Source of the DNA: Clostridium sp. AM58-1XD
GTDB taxonomy: Bacteria > Bacillota > Clostridia > Lachnospirales > Lachnospiraceae
NCBI RefSeq assembly: GCF_003464085.1
Contig: NZ_QSDR01000025.1
Coordinates: 1-64,000 of the forward strand
DNA: 64,000 nt
Reading direction: 5' to 3'
Position numbers and translations under genes: made by a program. This document shows, piece by piece, positions 26,621 through 35,470 of the stretch. Under the pieces are notes generated by a model, which was given only the letters and a program-made list of their open reading frames with translations, was not told where the DNA came from and ran no database searches. Numbering within the stretch: position 1 is the first letter of the stretch; every line of letters begins with the position of its first letter.

Positions 26621-28121
26621 ATGTCAAACGTATTAATCGGTCTGTCAAGTGTATTGCAGCCTATGAACCTCCTGATCTGCCTGGGCGGACTTGCCGTAGG
26701 CGTGCTGTTCGGCGCTTTGCCCGGATTCTCGGCGACAATGGCAGTAGCAGTTTTTGTACCATTTACATATACGATGGATCCGGGAGCAGCTCTTCTCCTT
26801 CTGAGCGGCCTGTACTGCGGCGGCGTATACGGCGGGTCCATTCCAGCCGTACTGGTGGGAATTCCAGGAACACCGGCTTCCGCTCCGACGGCTCTGGAAG
26901 GAAAAGCCTCGTAAAGAAGGGCGAAGCAGGACGCGCCTGAATCTCGTTACCTTGGCCAGCGCCTTCGGAGGATTCTTCTCCAGCCTTGCACTGCTCATAT
27001 GCGCGCCGCTGCTTGCAAAGATTGCTATGATGGTAGGCGCGCCGGAACAGATTTTCGTAGCTATTTTCGGTCTGTCAGTCGTTGTTATGCTGTCTCAGGA
27101 CAACCTTTTTAAAGGCTGCCTCGTAGCGATTGTCAGCCTTCTGATCGCCTGCTTCGGACAGGATCCTGTGATGGGATTTCCGCGTTTTACATTCGGAAGA
27201 TCGGAACTGACCGGCGGCTTTGATGTTGTTGTTATCCTGATCGGGCTCTTTTCCCTTCCGGAAGTGTTCAAGATGCTGGAAGACCCGCTGGGCAAGATGG
27301 CGGAGACCGGCAAGGTCGGTTCCATGAAGCTGAAACTGAGCGATATTACAGAGAATATTGTTAACGCATTCCGTTCTACAATATGGGGCGTTATGATCGG
27401 AATTATCCCGGCTGCAGGCCCTGATATCGCAGCATTCTTATCTTATAATGAAGCGAAAAAAGCTTCCAAGCATCCGGAGGAATTCGGAAACGGTTCTGCA
27501 GCCGGTATCGTAGCTGCCGAGGCTGGCAACAACGGCGTAACGGGAGGTTCCCTGATTCCTCTGCTGACTCTGGGCATCCCTGGAAGCGCGCCTGCCGCCA
27601 TTTTCCTTGGAGCCATGATTATTCACGGTGTAAGACCGGGCCCAACTCTGTTTACCGAGCATGCGGAGACCGTTTACACCCTGATTATCGGCTTTGCAGT
27701 CATTAACCTGCTGCTTTACTTTGTCGGTATTGCCTACTGTAAGTGCGGAAGTATGATTCTTCTGATACCGAAGGCAATCCTTGCAACGGTTATTGTTGTT
27801 CTTGCAACGGTAGGTACGTTCTCCATCAACAAGAACCTTTTCGACGTATTCGTAATGTTTGGTGCTGGTGTCCTGGGATATATTATGCTTCGAAATGATT
27901 TCCCAACATCGCCGATCGCGCTGGCCCTTCTTCTGGGGCCGATGCTGGAGAAGGCTGTGTCCATTACTTCTACCATGTATGAAGGCAGAATCTTTGAAAT
28001 TTTCCAGAGACCTCTGACCACGATCCTCATGGTATTCACCATCTTCTCCTTCATATTCCCATTTGCGAAGAGCGCTATGGAAAAGAAGAAAAAAGCAAAA
28101 TCACAGGCTTCGGAGGAATAG
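26621..28121 (+). CDS. tctA: TTT-family large permease (TctA), with two one-base frame breaks
   Basis: TctA is the 12-helix transport subunit. The start VLFGALPGFSATMAVAV and later GIPGSAPAAIFLGAM are family motifs. The frame breaks at GCCTCG (26907-26912) and GCCTGA (26936-26941); adding one C to each gives GKALVKKGEAGRALNLVTLA and a 500-residue protein, the normal length. Two identical-type losses 30 bp apart favour a sequence artefact. Confidence 0.87.
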
Positions 28122-28124
28122 CAT

Positions 28125-29305
28125 ATGGCATATAAGGCATTATTGGCAAAACAGGGTCTCGTAGGAGAGGACCTGCAGGCAAAAGAAAACATCTGCATCC
28201 TGGTAAAGGATGGGATGATCGAAGATATTCTGGACAGAGAGGCGTATGAGGGACAGAAACCAGAAGGCTGCGAAGAAGTTGATCTGGGAGATTTGACCGT
28301 TATGCCGGGCATGTTTGAATGTCATAACCACCTGGCTCTCGACGCCAGAATTCCAGGCCATTTGGGAATGATGGACAGAAGCGAATGTGAACATACACTT
28401 CTCGCTCTGAACGGCCTCGTGATGATCTGATGTCAGGCGTTACCACAGCGCGCTGTCTCGGCGACAGAAATTATATAGACGTGACGCTGAGAAACAAGAT
28501 TCGTGAGGGCGCTGTAACGGGACCGGATCTGATCGTATGCGGAATCGGCATGAAAGGCCGCCATGGCCATGGATTTGTGGGTATGCCTCATTCCGGCGTG
28601 GAAGAATTCCGAAGAACCTGCCGTGAGAACATGTTTCACGGCGTAGATATTCTGAAAATGTTCATCACCCCTGGAGGAGCTGTAGCAGAAGGCGATTTTA
28701 TTCCGTATTTTATCTCCTATGATGAGATTAAAACAATCGTGGATGAAGCCCACCAGCTGAACATAAAGACAGCTGCCCACTGTACGGGAGGAGAAGGACT
28801 GAATCTCTGCGTAAAAGCGGGCGTAGACGTGCTGGAGCATCTGTACAGCGTGACACCGGATCAGGTAAAGCTGATTGAAGACAGCGATATCTGGGTCGAT
28901 CTGACTTCAGGAATTGTACTCGATCCTGAGCGGGAACCCATGGTGCCGGCTGCTCATGCTGAGAACACGAGAAAGAACCGTGAATATTCCAGAAGTTGTC
29001 TGGAAAACGTTGTAAGAAGCGAAAAAATCCGCTACACGCTGGGAACGGACGCATACCATGGAAAGCTTTACAAAGAGCTTCAATTCACTGTAGACATGGG
29101 CGGAAAGGCAATCGATGCAGTAAAGGGCGTTACCGTCAATGCTGCAAAGATGTGCGGCCTGGATCAGACGAAAGGCAGCCTGGAAAAGGGCAAGAGGGCC
29201 GATATCATTGCAGTGGGAAAAAATCCTGTGGACGATGTTTCCGCCTTAAAAGATGTGTTCTTTGTCATGAAAAACGGCTCCGTTTATAAAAACGAAACCA
29301 GATAA
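28125..29305 (+). CDS. Metal-dependent amidohydrolase (paralogue A), with one frame break
   Basis: This amidohydrolase-superfamily enzyme has the HxH motif ECHNH, the later histidines in AAHCTGGEG and EHLYS, and the catalytic Asp in LGTDAYH. The frame stops at 28428-28430; one base added near 28415 links it to the rest, giving 393 residues, against 391 for its paralogue at 32856. The last gene of the tctCBA operon, it presumably hydrolyses the imported compound. The substrate is unknown. Confidence 0.82.
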
Positions 29306-29328
29306 AACCAAAACCAAATAAAACCATC

Positions 29329-29452
29329 CTGACCGTTCGGGACGGGCAGATTTCCTGCCGCCTGAACGGTCAGAATAAATCAGATTACTGCCAAAAAAAC
29401 ACCGCCTGAAGCGGGGAACCAAATGGTTTTCCTGCCTCAGGCGGTGTTTTTT
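29329..29452. terminator. Two stacked hairpins closing the convergent operons
   Basis: Stem 29329-29338/29364-29373 (CTGACCGTTC) is followed by a 16-bp stem 29394-29409/29437-29452 with A6 and T6 ends. The second can terminate in both directions, between the amidohydrolase gene and the - strand regulator. Confidence 0.8.
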
Positions 29453-29500
29453 GCGCGTCCGTTCCGCGGTTTAAGAGGCTCAGAGATACGGAATCGGACT

Positions 29501-31471
29501 TTAGTTTACAGAAATATCGTATTTTTTCATCTTTCGCCACAAAGTACTTTTGTCCATCCTGAGATAAGCGGCAGTCCGCGTCCTGTTGTTGTGGAACATG
29601 GCCAGAGTGGAGAGTATCACCTGGCGCTCGTCTCCGGCGGCATGAGCCGCAGCCGTATGGTTTGGCTGACATGTACCGGGAGACGTACAGATTCCTCCGG
29701 GACATGGGAAACCATTCAGCGGATTTGCTTCTGGCTTCGGTGCGGCTGCCGTTTGTATGCGGTCGATATCTGGAAGTGCACGGCGGATATCTTCCGGGCG
29801 GGCAGATACGGCATGGCAGAGAATGGACAGCCGCTCACAGAAGTTTTTCATTTCCCGTATGTTTCCCGGCCATGGATAAGAAGCCAGAAGCTTCATCGCT
29901 TCAGAGGAAATGTTCTGAAGCAGGCAGCCGGTTCGTTCGTGCTCAAATTGAACGAAGCGGGAGAGGAGAAGGGAAATATCTTCCCGGCGCTCTCTGAGCG
30001 GCGGCAGGTTCAGCTCCAGCACGTCGAGGCGATAGAGCAGATCCTGACGGAAATTTCCCTTTTCCACCTCCTCTTTCAGGTTCTTATTCGTTGCAGAGAT
30101 GACACGGACATCGATCGGAATTACCGTATCATTCCCAAGCCGAATAATTTCACGTTCCTGAAGGACGCGGAGAAGGCGGCTCTGCAGCTTCGGAGAAATA
30201 TCTCCGATTTCGTCAAGAAAAATCGTTCCTTTGTGGGCGATTTCAAAAAATCCCATTTTTCCGCCTTTTGCAGCTCCTGTAAATGCGCCTTCCACATAGC
30301 CGAACAGCTCGCTTTCCAGAAGGTTTTCCGGCAGAGCGGAACAGTTGATCGCTACAAATGGATTACCTTTCCTGGGACTGCTGTTGTGAATACTCTGAGC
30401 AAACAGTTCCTTTCCTGTCCCTGTCTCTCCATAGATCAGGATATTGGAGTCGGAGTAACCGAAATCCGTAGCGTCTGATATTGCAGAATTCATGACTGCG
30501 CTTTTGTGGAGTATATCAGAAAAATGGTATTTTGCTGTAAATCCGGACTTGTGCAGCTTCTTTCTAATCTGCCCTTCTTCCTCCTGAATCTGGGATACGT
30601 TCTGAAATGTAAGAACACATCCTGCATTGTCGTATTCGCTGACAATGGGAACGCAGTTGATCATCAGCTCAAATTGGCCGTACCGGTATATTTCCGAAAG
30701 GATTTTCTGACCTTTCTGGATGACATTCCGTATCGGAATGTCAGGGAAAAAATCAGTTATGGAGCGTCCGGTCAGAGAGGTTTTGAGAGAACGCATAATT
30801 GTATGGCAATACGTATTTGCAAATGTAATGATGCCGTTCCTGTCCGTGGAAATGATTCCCTGAAAGGAGTAGTTCATAATGTTGGCGATCTCGTTGCTGC
30901 GCTCTTTCTCGCGGAACGAAATTTCAGCGGCAGTCTTCGCCTCTGCAATGGCGCTGTTGACTGATTCTGGTCCGGATTCGATCATAACGGCTGATATATC
31001 GTATTTTTTAGCGATTTCAACCGTTGTATAACCGCCTACGATGGCGGTATTTCCCTCACTGCGGGCTTTTAAAACGGTTTCTTCCAGCATGGTTTCATCC
31101 ACGATCGGATACGTAGTCAGACAGATATCGGGAAAAACGGAGTTGATCGTCTCCGCGCCATATACCATATTAAATGCGCCGACAACGGCAATTTTTCTGG
31201 CCGGTGTAAGCTGCAGGCACCTGCTGACCGCCGTGATGACGTCATAACCGGATACCTTGAGCTCCGCACATGGGATGCCCAGCTTCTGCATGGCGTGCGC
31301 CGTAAATCCGCGGGCAATGACTACATCGGCCTGTATGTTTTCCAAAGGATTATTAAAGCAGTCCTGAATAATCTGATACTGCAGCTCTCCGTGATCCGGT
31401 CTTTCGCAGAAGACCTGTTCGATGGTTGGGAGGATCTCCGGATAGGGAGCATAAAAAACTGTACGAATCAT
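29501..31471 (-). CDS. PrpR_N-type sigma-54 activator of the KdgT module
   Basis: A paralogue of the 22727-24634 regulator: PrpR_N (MIRTVFYAPYPEILPT), PAS, AAA+ with GETGTGKE/GAFTGA/FLDEIGD, and helix MDKSTLWRKMKKY. The start at 31471 (656 residues) follows AGGAGG; the longer upstream frame adds an unrelated hydrophobic stretch. Divergent from the KdgT-type transporter operon with its own sigma-54 promoter. A proline/glycine-rich insert precedes its DNA-binding helix. The nearly identical recognition helix predicts shared TTGCAA-type sites and possible cross-talk. Confidence 0.92.
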   Translation of the reverse strand: MIRTVFYAPYPEILPTIEQVFCERPDHGELQYQIIQDCFNNPLENIQADVVIARGFTAHAMQKLGIPCAELKVSGYDVITAVSRCLQLTPARKIAVVGAFNMVYGAETINSVFPDICLTTYPIVDETMLEETVLKARSEGNTAIVGGYTTVEIAKKYDISAVMIESGPESVNSAIAEAKTAAEISFREKERSNEIANIMNYSFQGIISTDRNGIITFANTYCHTIMRSLKTSLTGRSITDFFPDIPIRNVIQKGQKILSEIYRYGQFELMINCVPIVSEYDNAGCVLTFQNVSQIQEEEGQIRKKLHKSGFTAKYHFSDILHKSAVMNSAISDATDFGYSDSNILIYGETGTGKELFAQSIHNSSPRKGNPFVAINCSALPENLLESELFGYVEGAFTGAAKGGKMGFFEIAHKGTIFLDEIGDISPKLQSRLLRVLQEREIIRLGNDTVIPIDVRVISATNKNLKEEVEKGNFRQDLLYRLDVLELNLPPLRERREDISLLLSRFVQFEHERTGCLLQNISSEAMKLLASYPWPGNIREMKNFCERLSILCHAVSARPEDIRRALPDIDRIQTAAAPKPEANPLNGFPCPGGICTSPGTCQPNHTAAAHAAGDERQVILSTLAMFHNNRTRTAAYLRMDKSTLWRKMKKYDISVN

Positions 31472-31601
31472 GATGTCTACCTCCTGAATAGCAGTATTGA
31501 TTTTACAGTTAAAATAAAAAAGAGGCAAGTAAAAAAGGTGTGAAAAAACGGTGAATTGAGCAAGATACACTTGAGCGCAAGAAAAGAAAAAAAGTAAATT
31601 T

Positions 31602-31635
31602 ATGCAATTGCATGCAATTGTAAAAGGATTGCAGG
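31602..31635. promoter_or_regulatory. TTGCAA-type upstream activator sites of the KdgT module
   Basis: ATGCAATTGCAT (31602-31613) is a perfect 12-bp palindrome and is followed by a second ATGCAATTG (31612-31620) and ATTGCA (31628-31633). They lie about 120-150 bp before the sigma-54 promoter and share half-sites with the cluster at 24723-24792. Confidence 0.65.
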
Positions 31636-31752
31636 ATAAAAGTAACATGGCAGAAGGGGAACGCTGGAAAATGAAATGTGCATAAGTCATAAAATAAAAT
31701 AAGTCAGGAAGAAAGAGATTCATCAAAGATACGAAAATAAACGAGGGAGGAC

Positions 31753-31770
31753 TTGGCACACGTTTTGCTG
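31753..31770 (+). promoter_or_regulatory. Sigma-54 promoter of the KdgT operon
   Basis: TTGGCACACGTTTTGCTG, with GG (31755-31756) and GC (31767-31768) 10 bases apart, the best RpoN match in the window, about 45 bp before the gene. Confidence 0.85.
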
Positions 31771-31813
31771 TAACTAAGTATGACAAAAGAATAACAAAAA
31801 AGGAGAGACTAGA

Positions 31814-32839
31814 ATGAAAATCTTAGCAACCATGAAACGTTTTCCGGCCGGTGTGATGGTAATCCCGCTGCTGCTGGGCTGTCTGATGAACACATTTTTT
31901 CCGGAGGCACTGACAATCGGAGGCTTTACAACAGGACTTTTTAAGAACGGAGTGCCTACGCTGATCGGATTATTCCTTTTCTGCAGCGGCGCTACAATCG
32001 ATGTGAAAATGGCCGGAGCCACCGTCTGGAAAGGGGTTGTACTGACGGCGCTTAAATTTTTCACCGGCTTTGGGATGGGAATTCTGCTGAATAAATTTTT
32101 TGGTCCTGCAGGTATCCTGGGGCTGACACCGCTGGCGGTAATCGGAGCCGTGACCAATTCAAACGGCGTTATTTACGCGACTCTGGCTGAGGAATTCGGC
32201 GATTCCACAGACGTGGGAGCAACCTCCATTCTGGCGCTGAACGACGGCCCGTTCTTTACAATGGTAGCGCTCGGAGCCGCAGGCATGGGAAATTTCCCGA
32301 TTACGGATATTGTTGCCAGCATTATCCCAATGGTAATCGGATTTATCATCGGTAATCTGGATCATGAGTGGAGAAAAATTCTGGCAACCGGTATGGTGCT
32401 TCTGCCTCCATTTAACGGCTTTGCACTCGGAGCAGGTATGAATTTCGGAAATATCCTGAACGCAGGAATGGCAGGCGTGCTCCTTGGAATCGTAACTGTT
32501 GTATGTACAGGTGTGCTTACCTTCTTTATCTACAGCGCATTGAGAGGAAAAGCAGACCCTATGGGCGGAGCCATCGGTACGACGGCCGGAGTCGCTACTA
32601 CGACGCCAACGGCGGTGGCTATGGCTGATCCACGTTTCCAGCCGCAGGTGGAAACGGCAACTGCTCAGACGGCAGCAGCCGTAGTTATTACCGCAGTGCT
32701 CTGCCCGCTGCTCGTATCCTTCCTGGCAAAGGTTTCTGCCAAATGGAACGCGGCTCACGGAAAAGACGGGGCGAATTCGGAAAACGATGACCGGAGAAAA
32801 CAGGCGAAAAAGGCAGATCATAAACTGCAGAGAGGTTAA
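31814..32839 (+). CDS. 2-Keto-3-deoxygluconate permease family transporter
   Basis: A 341-residue, roughly ten-helix protein of the KdgT family (MKRFPAGVMVIPLLLG; FCSGATIDVKMAG; NSNGVIYATLAEE). Known members import 2-keto-3-deoxygluconate with protons. Here the partner gene is an amidohydrolase rather than a KDG kinase or aldolase, so a different acid is likely. It replaces the TTT transporter of the neighbouring paralogous module. Confidence 0.88.
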   Translation: MKILATMKRFPAGVMVIPLLLGCLMNTFFPEALTIGGFTTGLFKNGVPTLIGLFLFCSGATIDVKMAGATVWKGVVLTALKFFTGFGMGILLNKFFGPAGILGLTPLAVIGAVTNSNGVIYATLAEEFGDSTDVGATSILALNDGPFFTMVALGAAGMGNFPITDIVASIIPMVIGFIIGNLDHEWRKILATGMVLLPPFNGFALGAGMNFGNILNAGMAGVLLGIVTVVCTGVLTFFIYSALRGKADPMGGAIGTTAGVATTTPTAVAMADPRFQPQVETATAQTAAAVVITAVLCPLLVSFLAKVSAKWNAAHGKDGANSENDDRRKQAKKADHKLQRG

Positions 32840-32855
32840 GGCGGGAACAAGGACT

Positions 32856-34031
32856 ATGGAACGTATTATTTTGAATGCTGATACCGTATTGTGCGGAGAC
32901 AGTCTGGAAGTGAACGAGAAAGCTTCCGTCATCGTTGAAAACGGAAAGATCAGCGAAATTATCCCTCAGAAAGTTAAAGATGAGAAGCATTTTGAAGATA
33001 CAAAAGAGTATGACTTCGGCAGCAGAACGCTGATGCCGGGCATGATTGAATGTCATAACCACTGTACAATCGACGCCAGACTTCCGGAGCATCTGGAGAT
33101 CCTGGGTGACAGCAGCGAGTGCAGGCTTACGGTAATCGCCATGAAGGCCATGGAAGATAATCTGATGGCTGGAATCACCACGGCAAGAAGTCTGGCTGAT
33201 AAACATTATATCGACGTGGAATTAAAGAAGCTGATCGCAGCAGGCGAAGTCAAAGGGCCGGACCTGCTTGTGGCCGGAATCGGTATGAAAGGCGCTCATG
33301 GGCATGGTTACATCGGCAGTTCCTTCTGCGGGACAGAAGAAGTGAGAAGAACGGCAAGAGAGAATATGAGAAGGGGCGCAGATCTCCTGAAGATTTTTGT
33401 GACTCCGGGAAATCTCTCGCTGACAGATTCCTTTATTCCAAGCTATCTTTCCCCTGAGGAGATCCGAACGGCAGTTGAAGAGGGCGCAAGACAGAACATC
33501 CCTACAGCAGCACACTGCATCGGCGGACAGGGACTGAAAGACTGTATCGACGGCGGGGTAAAAGTGATCGAGCACATGTATGGGGCGACGGATGAAGATG
33601 TGGAACTCCTGGCAAAATCAGACTGCTGGGTGGATCTCACCTCCGGCATTTTCCTGGATCCATCCAGAGAAGCGTTTCTGTCAGAACAAAATGCATATAA
33701 AATCAGGATGAACAGAGAAAAGGTGCGGAACAATCTGAAAAAGGTGGTCCAGGCTAAAATCCCATTTGTACTGGGAACGGATGCATACCATACATATCTT
33801 TACCGTGAAGTGGAATACGCTGTAGAACTGGGAGCTGGGGTTAGATACGCGCTTCAGGGAATTACCAGCAATGCTGCAAAAGTATGCGGAATCGGCGAGG
33901 TAAAAGGAAGTTTAAAAGAAGGCTATGCAGCCGACGTGATTGCAGTGGATGGGAATCCGTTGAACGATCTATCCTCTCTTGCGCGCGTTTCCATGGTTAT
34001 GAAAGGCGGGAAAATATACAGAAACGAGTAA
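32856..34031 (+). CDS. Metal-dependent amidohydrolase (paralogue B)
   Basis: 391 residues, intact, closely related to the gene at 28125-29305: ECHNH, HGHGYIGSS, AAHCIGGQG, EHMYG and LGTDAYH in the same order. ATG 32856 gives the family-like start MERIILNADTVLCGD; the ribosome-binding site is weak (ACAAGGA). Co-transcribed with the KdgT-type transporter, it presumably hydrolyses what that imports. Confidence 0.88.
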   Translation: MERIILNADTVLCGDSLEVNEKASVIVENGKISEIIPQKVKDEKHFEDTKEYDFGSRTLMPGMIECHNHCTIDARLPEHLEILGDSSECRLTVIAMKAMEDNLMAGITTARSLADKHYIDVELKKLIAAGEVKGPDLLVAGIGMKGAHGHGYIGSSFCGTEEVRRTARENMRRGADLLKIFVTPGNLSLTDSFIPSYLSPEEIRTAVEEGARQNIPTAAHCIGGQGLKDCIDGGVKVIEHMYGATDEDVELLAKSDCWVDLTSGIFLDPSREAFLSEQNAYKIRMNREKVRNNLKKVVQAKIPFVLGTDAYHTYLYREVEYAVELGAGVRYALQGITSNAAKVCGIGEVKGSLKEGYAADVIAVDGNPLNDLSSLARVSMVMKGGKIYRNE

Positions 34032-34080
34032 ACCTGCAGATCAAACCGGGCTACTGTTCCGCCCTTTTCGCCATCCGCTA

Positions 34081-34109
34081 TTGTGCGATTCATAAATTAG
34101 TGGTAAAAT
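34081..34109 (+). promoter_or_regulatory. Sigma-70-type promoter
   Basis: TTGTGC (34081-34086), a 17-bp spacer and TAAAAT (34104-34109) precede the two small membrane genes. Confidence 0.45.
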
Positions 34110-34153
34110 ATTAACAGATTAGGCCGTATCAAACGGCAGGAAAGGGGATACGT

Positions 34154-34444
34154 ATGGAAAACAACAGGAATGAAATGGCAGTAGCCTCCATGATCCTTGG
34201 AATTATCTCTATTGTTTCAATATGTTTCTGCGGAGGAGTTTTTTTCGGAAGCCTGGCAATTCTATTCGCATTTTTATCAAAGACGGGCAGTGAGATGGAT
34301 AACAATGCGAAGATCGGCCTGATTACAGGCGGCATTGGACTGGGACTTTCCATTCTGATAATAATAGGAATCTTTGGACTCGGCCTTGCAGGCGCATTCA
34401 TGGAGTCCTCTCATGCTATATATGGAGGAGGTATGCATGCATGA
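34154..34444 (+). CDS. Small DUF4190-like membrane protein
   Basis: A 96-residue protein with two hydrophobic hairpins around a short charged loop (NEMAVASMILGIISIVS; KIGLITGGIGLGLSI), typical of DUF4190-type proteins. Function unknown. It overlaps the next gene by 4 bp (ATGA). Confidence 0.7.
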   Translation: MENNRNEMAVASMILGIISIVSICFCGGVFFGSLAILFAFLSKTGSEMDNNAKIGLITGGIGLGLSILIIIGIFGLGLAGAFMESSHAIYGGGMHA

Positions 34445-35241
34445 TCGAGAAAAAGACCCCGGCTGAGCTGAAACAGATGGCCCGGCAGGTATTGAGAGGC
34501 AACTATGGAATCTGCGCCGGTTCTCTGGTGCTGATTGGAATTGCTGTAATGATGATCTGTTTTATGGGTGAAATTCCGGTCGCTATTACGATGGCGCTTT
34601 CCGGCAGTGCAGGCGGATTTGGGATGGCGGTTGTCGCCTCGAGCGGATTTATGATATTTATCATTGTAATAGGACTTCTGGAATACATCGTTATGATCGG
34701 TTATATGCGACTTTGCTATAATATTTGTACAGGCGGGGAGCGGAATCTGGGAGACCTGTTCTTCGGATTTAACCATCATCTGTGGAAATTTGTACGTCTT
34801 GGCCTGCTGTTTATCGTATTGCCGCAGGTTCTCAACATACCGGTAACATTTTTGAGAATCGTCGGCGCTGCCGCTGCACGTCATTTCGTTTTTTTATCTG
34901 TATTTTCAATTATCATGACGATTCTTCAGGTGGTTGTTTCCATGTATCTGCTCCTTAATTTTTCCATGGCTGCCATGATTCTGGTGGAAAATCCGGAAAA
35001 GGGGCTTATGGATTCATTGAAGGAGAGCTCCCAGATCATGAAGGGAAACAAGGGGCGGATGTTCTGGCTCTGGCTCACATTCCTGGGAGTGGTGCTCCTG
35101 GGATACGGTTCCTGTGGAATCGGATTTATCTGGATCATGCCTTATATGACGTGTACGCATGTGTTTTTCTACTTTGATATCACCGACAGAGCGGTGGTAG
35201 AACAGAAAAAAGATGTAGAATGGGACGGCGTGCAGATGTAA
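34441..35241 (+). CDS. DUF975-family integral membrane protein
   Basis: 266 residues, N-terminus KTPAELKQMARQVLRGNYG and six hydrophobic segments, as in DUF975 proteins common in Clostridia. No biochemical function is known. Last intact host gene before the inserted element. Confidence 0.8.
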   Translation: MIEKKTPAELKQMARQVLRGNYGICAGSLVLIGIAVMMICFMGEIPVAITMALSGSAGGFGMAVVASSGFMIFIIVIGLLEYIVMIGYMRLCYNICTGGERNLGDLFFGFNHHLWKFVRLGLLFIVLPQVLNIPVTFLRIVGAAAARHFVFLSVFSIIMTILQVVVSMYLLLNFSMAAMILVENPEKGLMDSLKESSQIMKGNKGRMFWLWLTFLGVVLLGYGSCGIGFIWIMPYMTCTHVFFYFDITDRAVVEQKKDVEWDGVQM

Positions 35242-35309
35242 GGCGTTCGTTTCCATGATTAGCAATAAAGCAGAATAAGAATCACCGGAATGTTTGGTAA
35301 ATAAATCAG

Positions 35310-35359
35310 AATGCGCATAGAATACACTAAGAGCGAATGAGGTGTAGGCTATGCGCATT
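35310..35359 (+). other. Inverted repeat covering the ylmC start codon
   Basis: AATGCGCATAG (35310-35320) pairs perfectly with CTATGCGCATT (35349-35359), which contains the ylmC ATG at 35351. The loop contains the ribosome-binding site GAGGTG. If transcribed as one RNA it would mask translation of ylmC. Confidence 0.5.
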
Positions 35360-35389
35360 TGTGAATCAATGCGTGGATCGTATCAATGA
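35351..35389 (+). pseudogene. ylmC: 5' fragment of ylmC/ymxH-family sporulation gene, interrupted by the element
   Basis: ATG 35351 follows GAGGTG at six bases and encodes MRICE before running into element DNA and a stop at 35387-35389. MRICE followed by LKRKEIINI from the fragment at 54861 gives a normal YlmC/YmxH N-terminus. Known members are short PRC-barrel-like proteins near sigma-E/sigma-G genes and nrdR in spore formers. Confidence 0.8.
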
Positions 35390-35390
35390 T
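35351..35390. other. attL (left junction of the intervening element)
   Basis: Host half ATGCGCATTTG, then TGAAT (35362-35366) shared with attR, then the element half starting CAATGCGTGG (35367 onwards). The likely central dinucleotide is GA (35363-35364). Confidence 0.8.
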
Positions 35391-35470
35391 GAAACTGTAA
35401 AACCACAGGGGAATCTGTCAATTTCTCAATTCCCATTTTATATTGCACCGTTCAGATCCGCTCGACCGAA

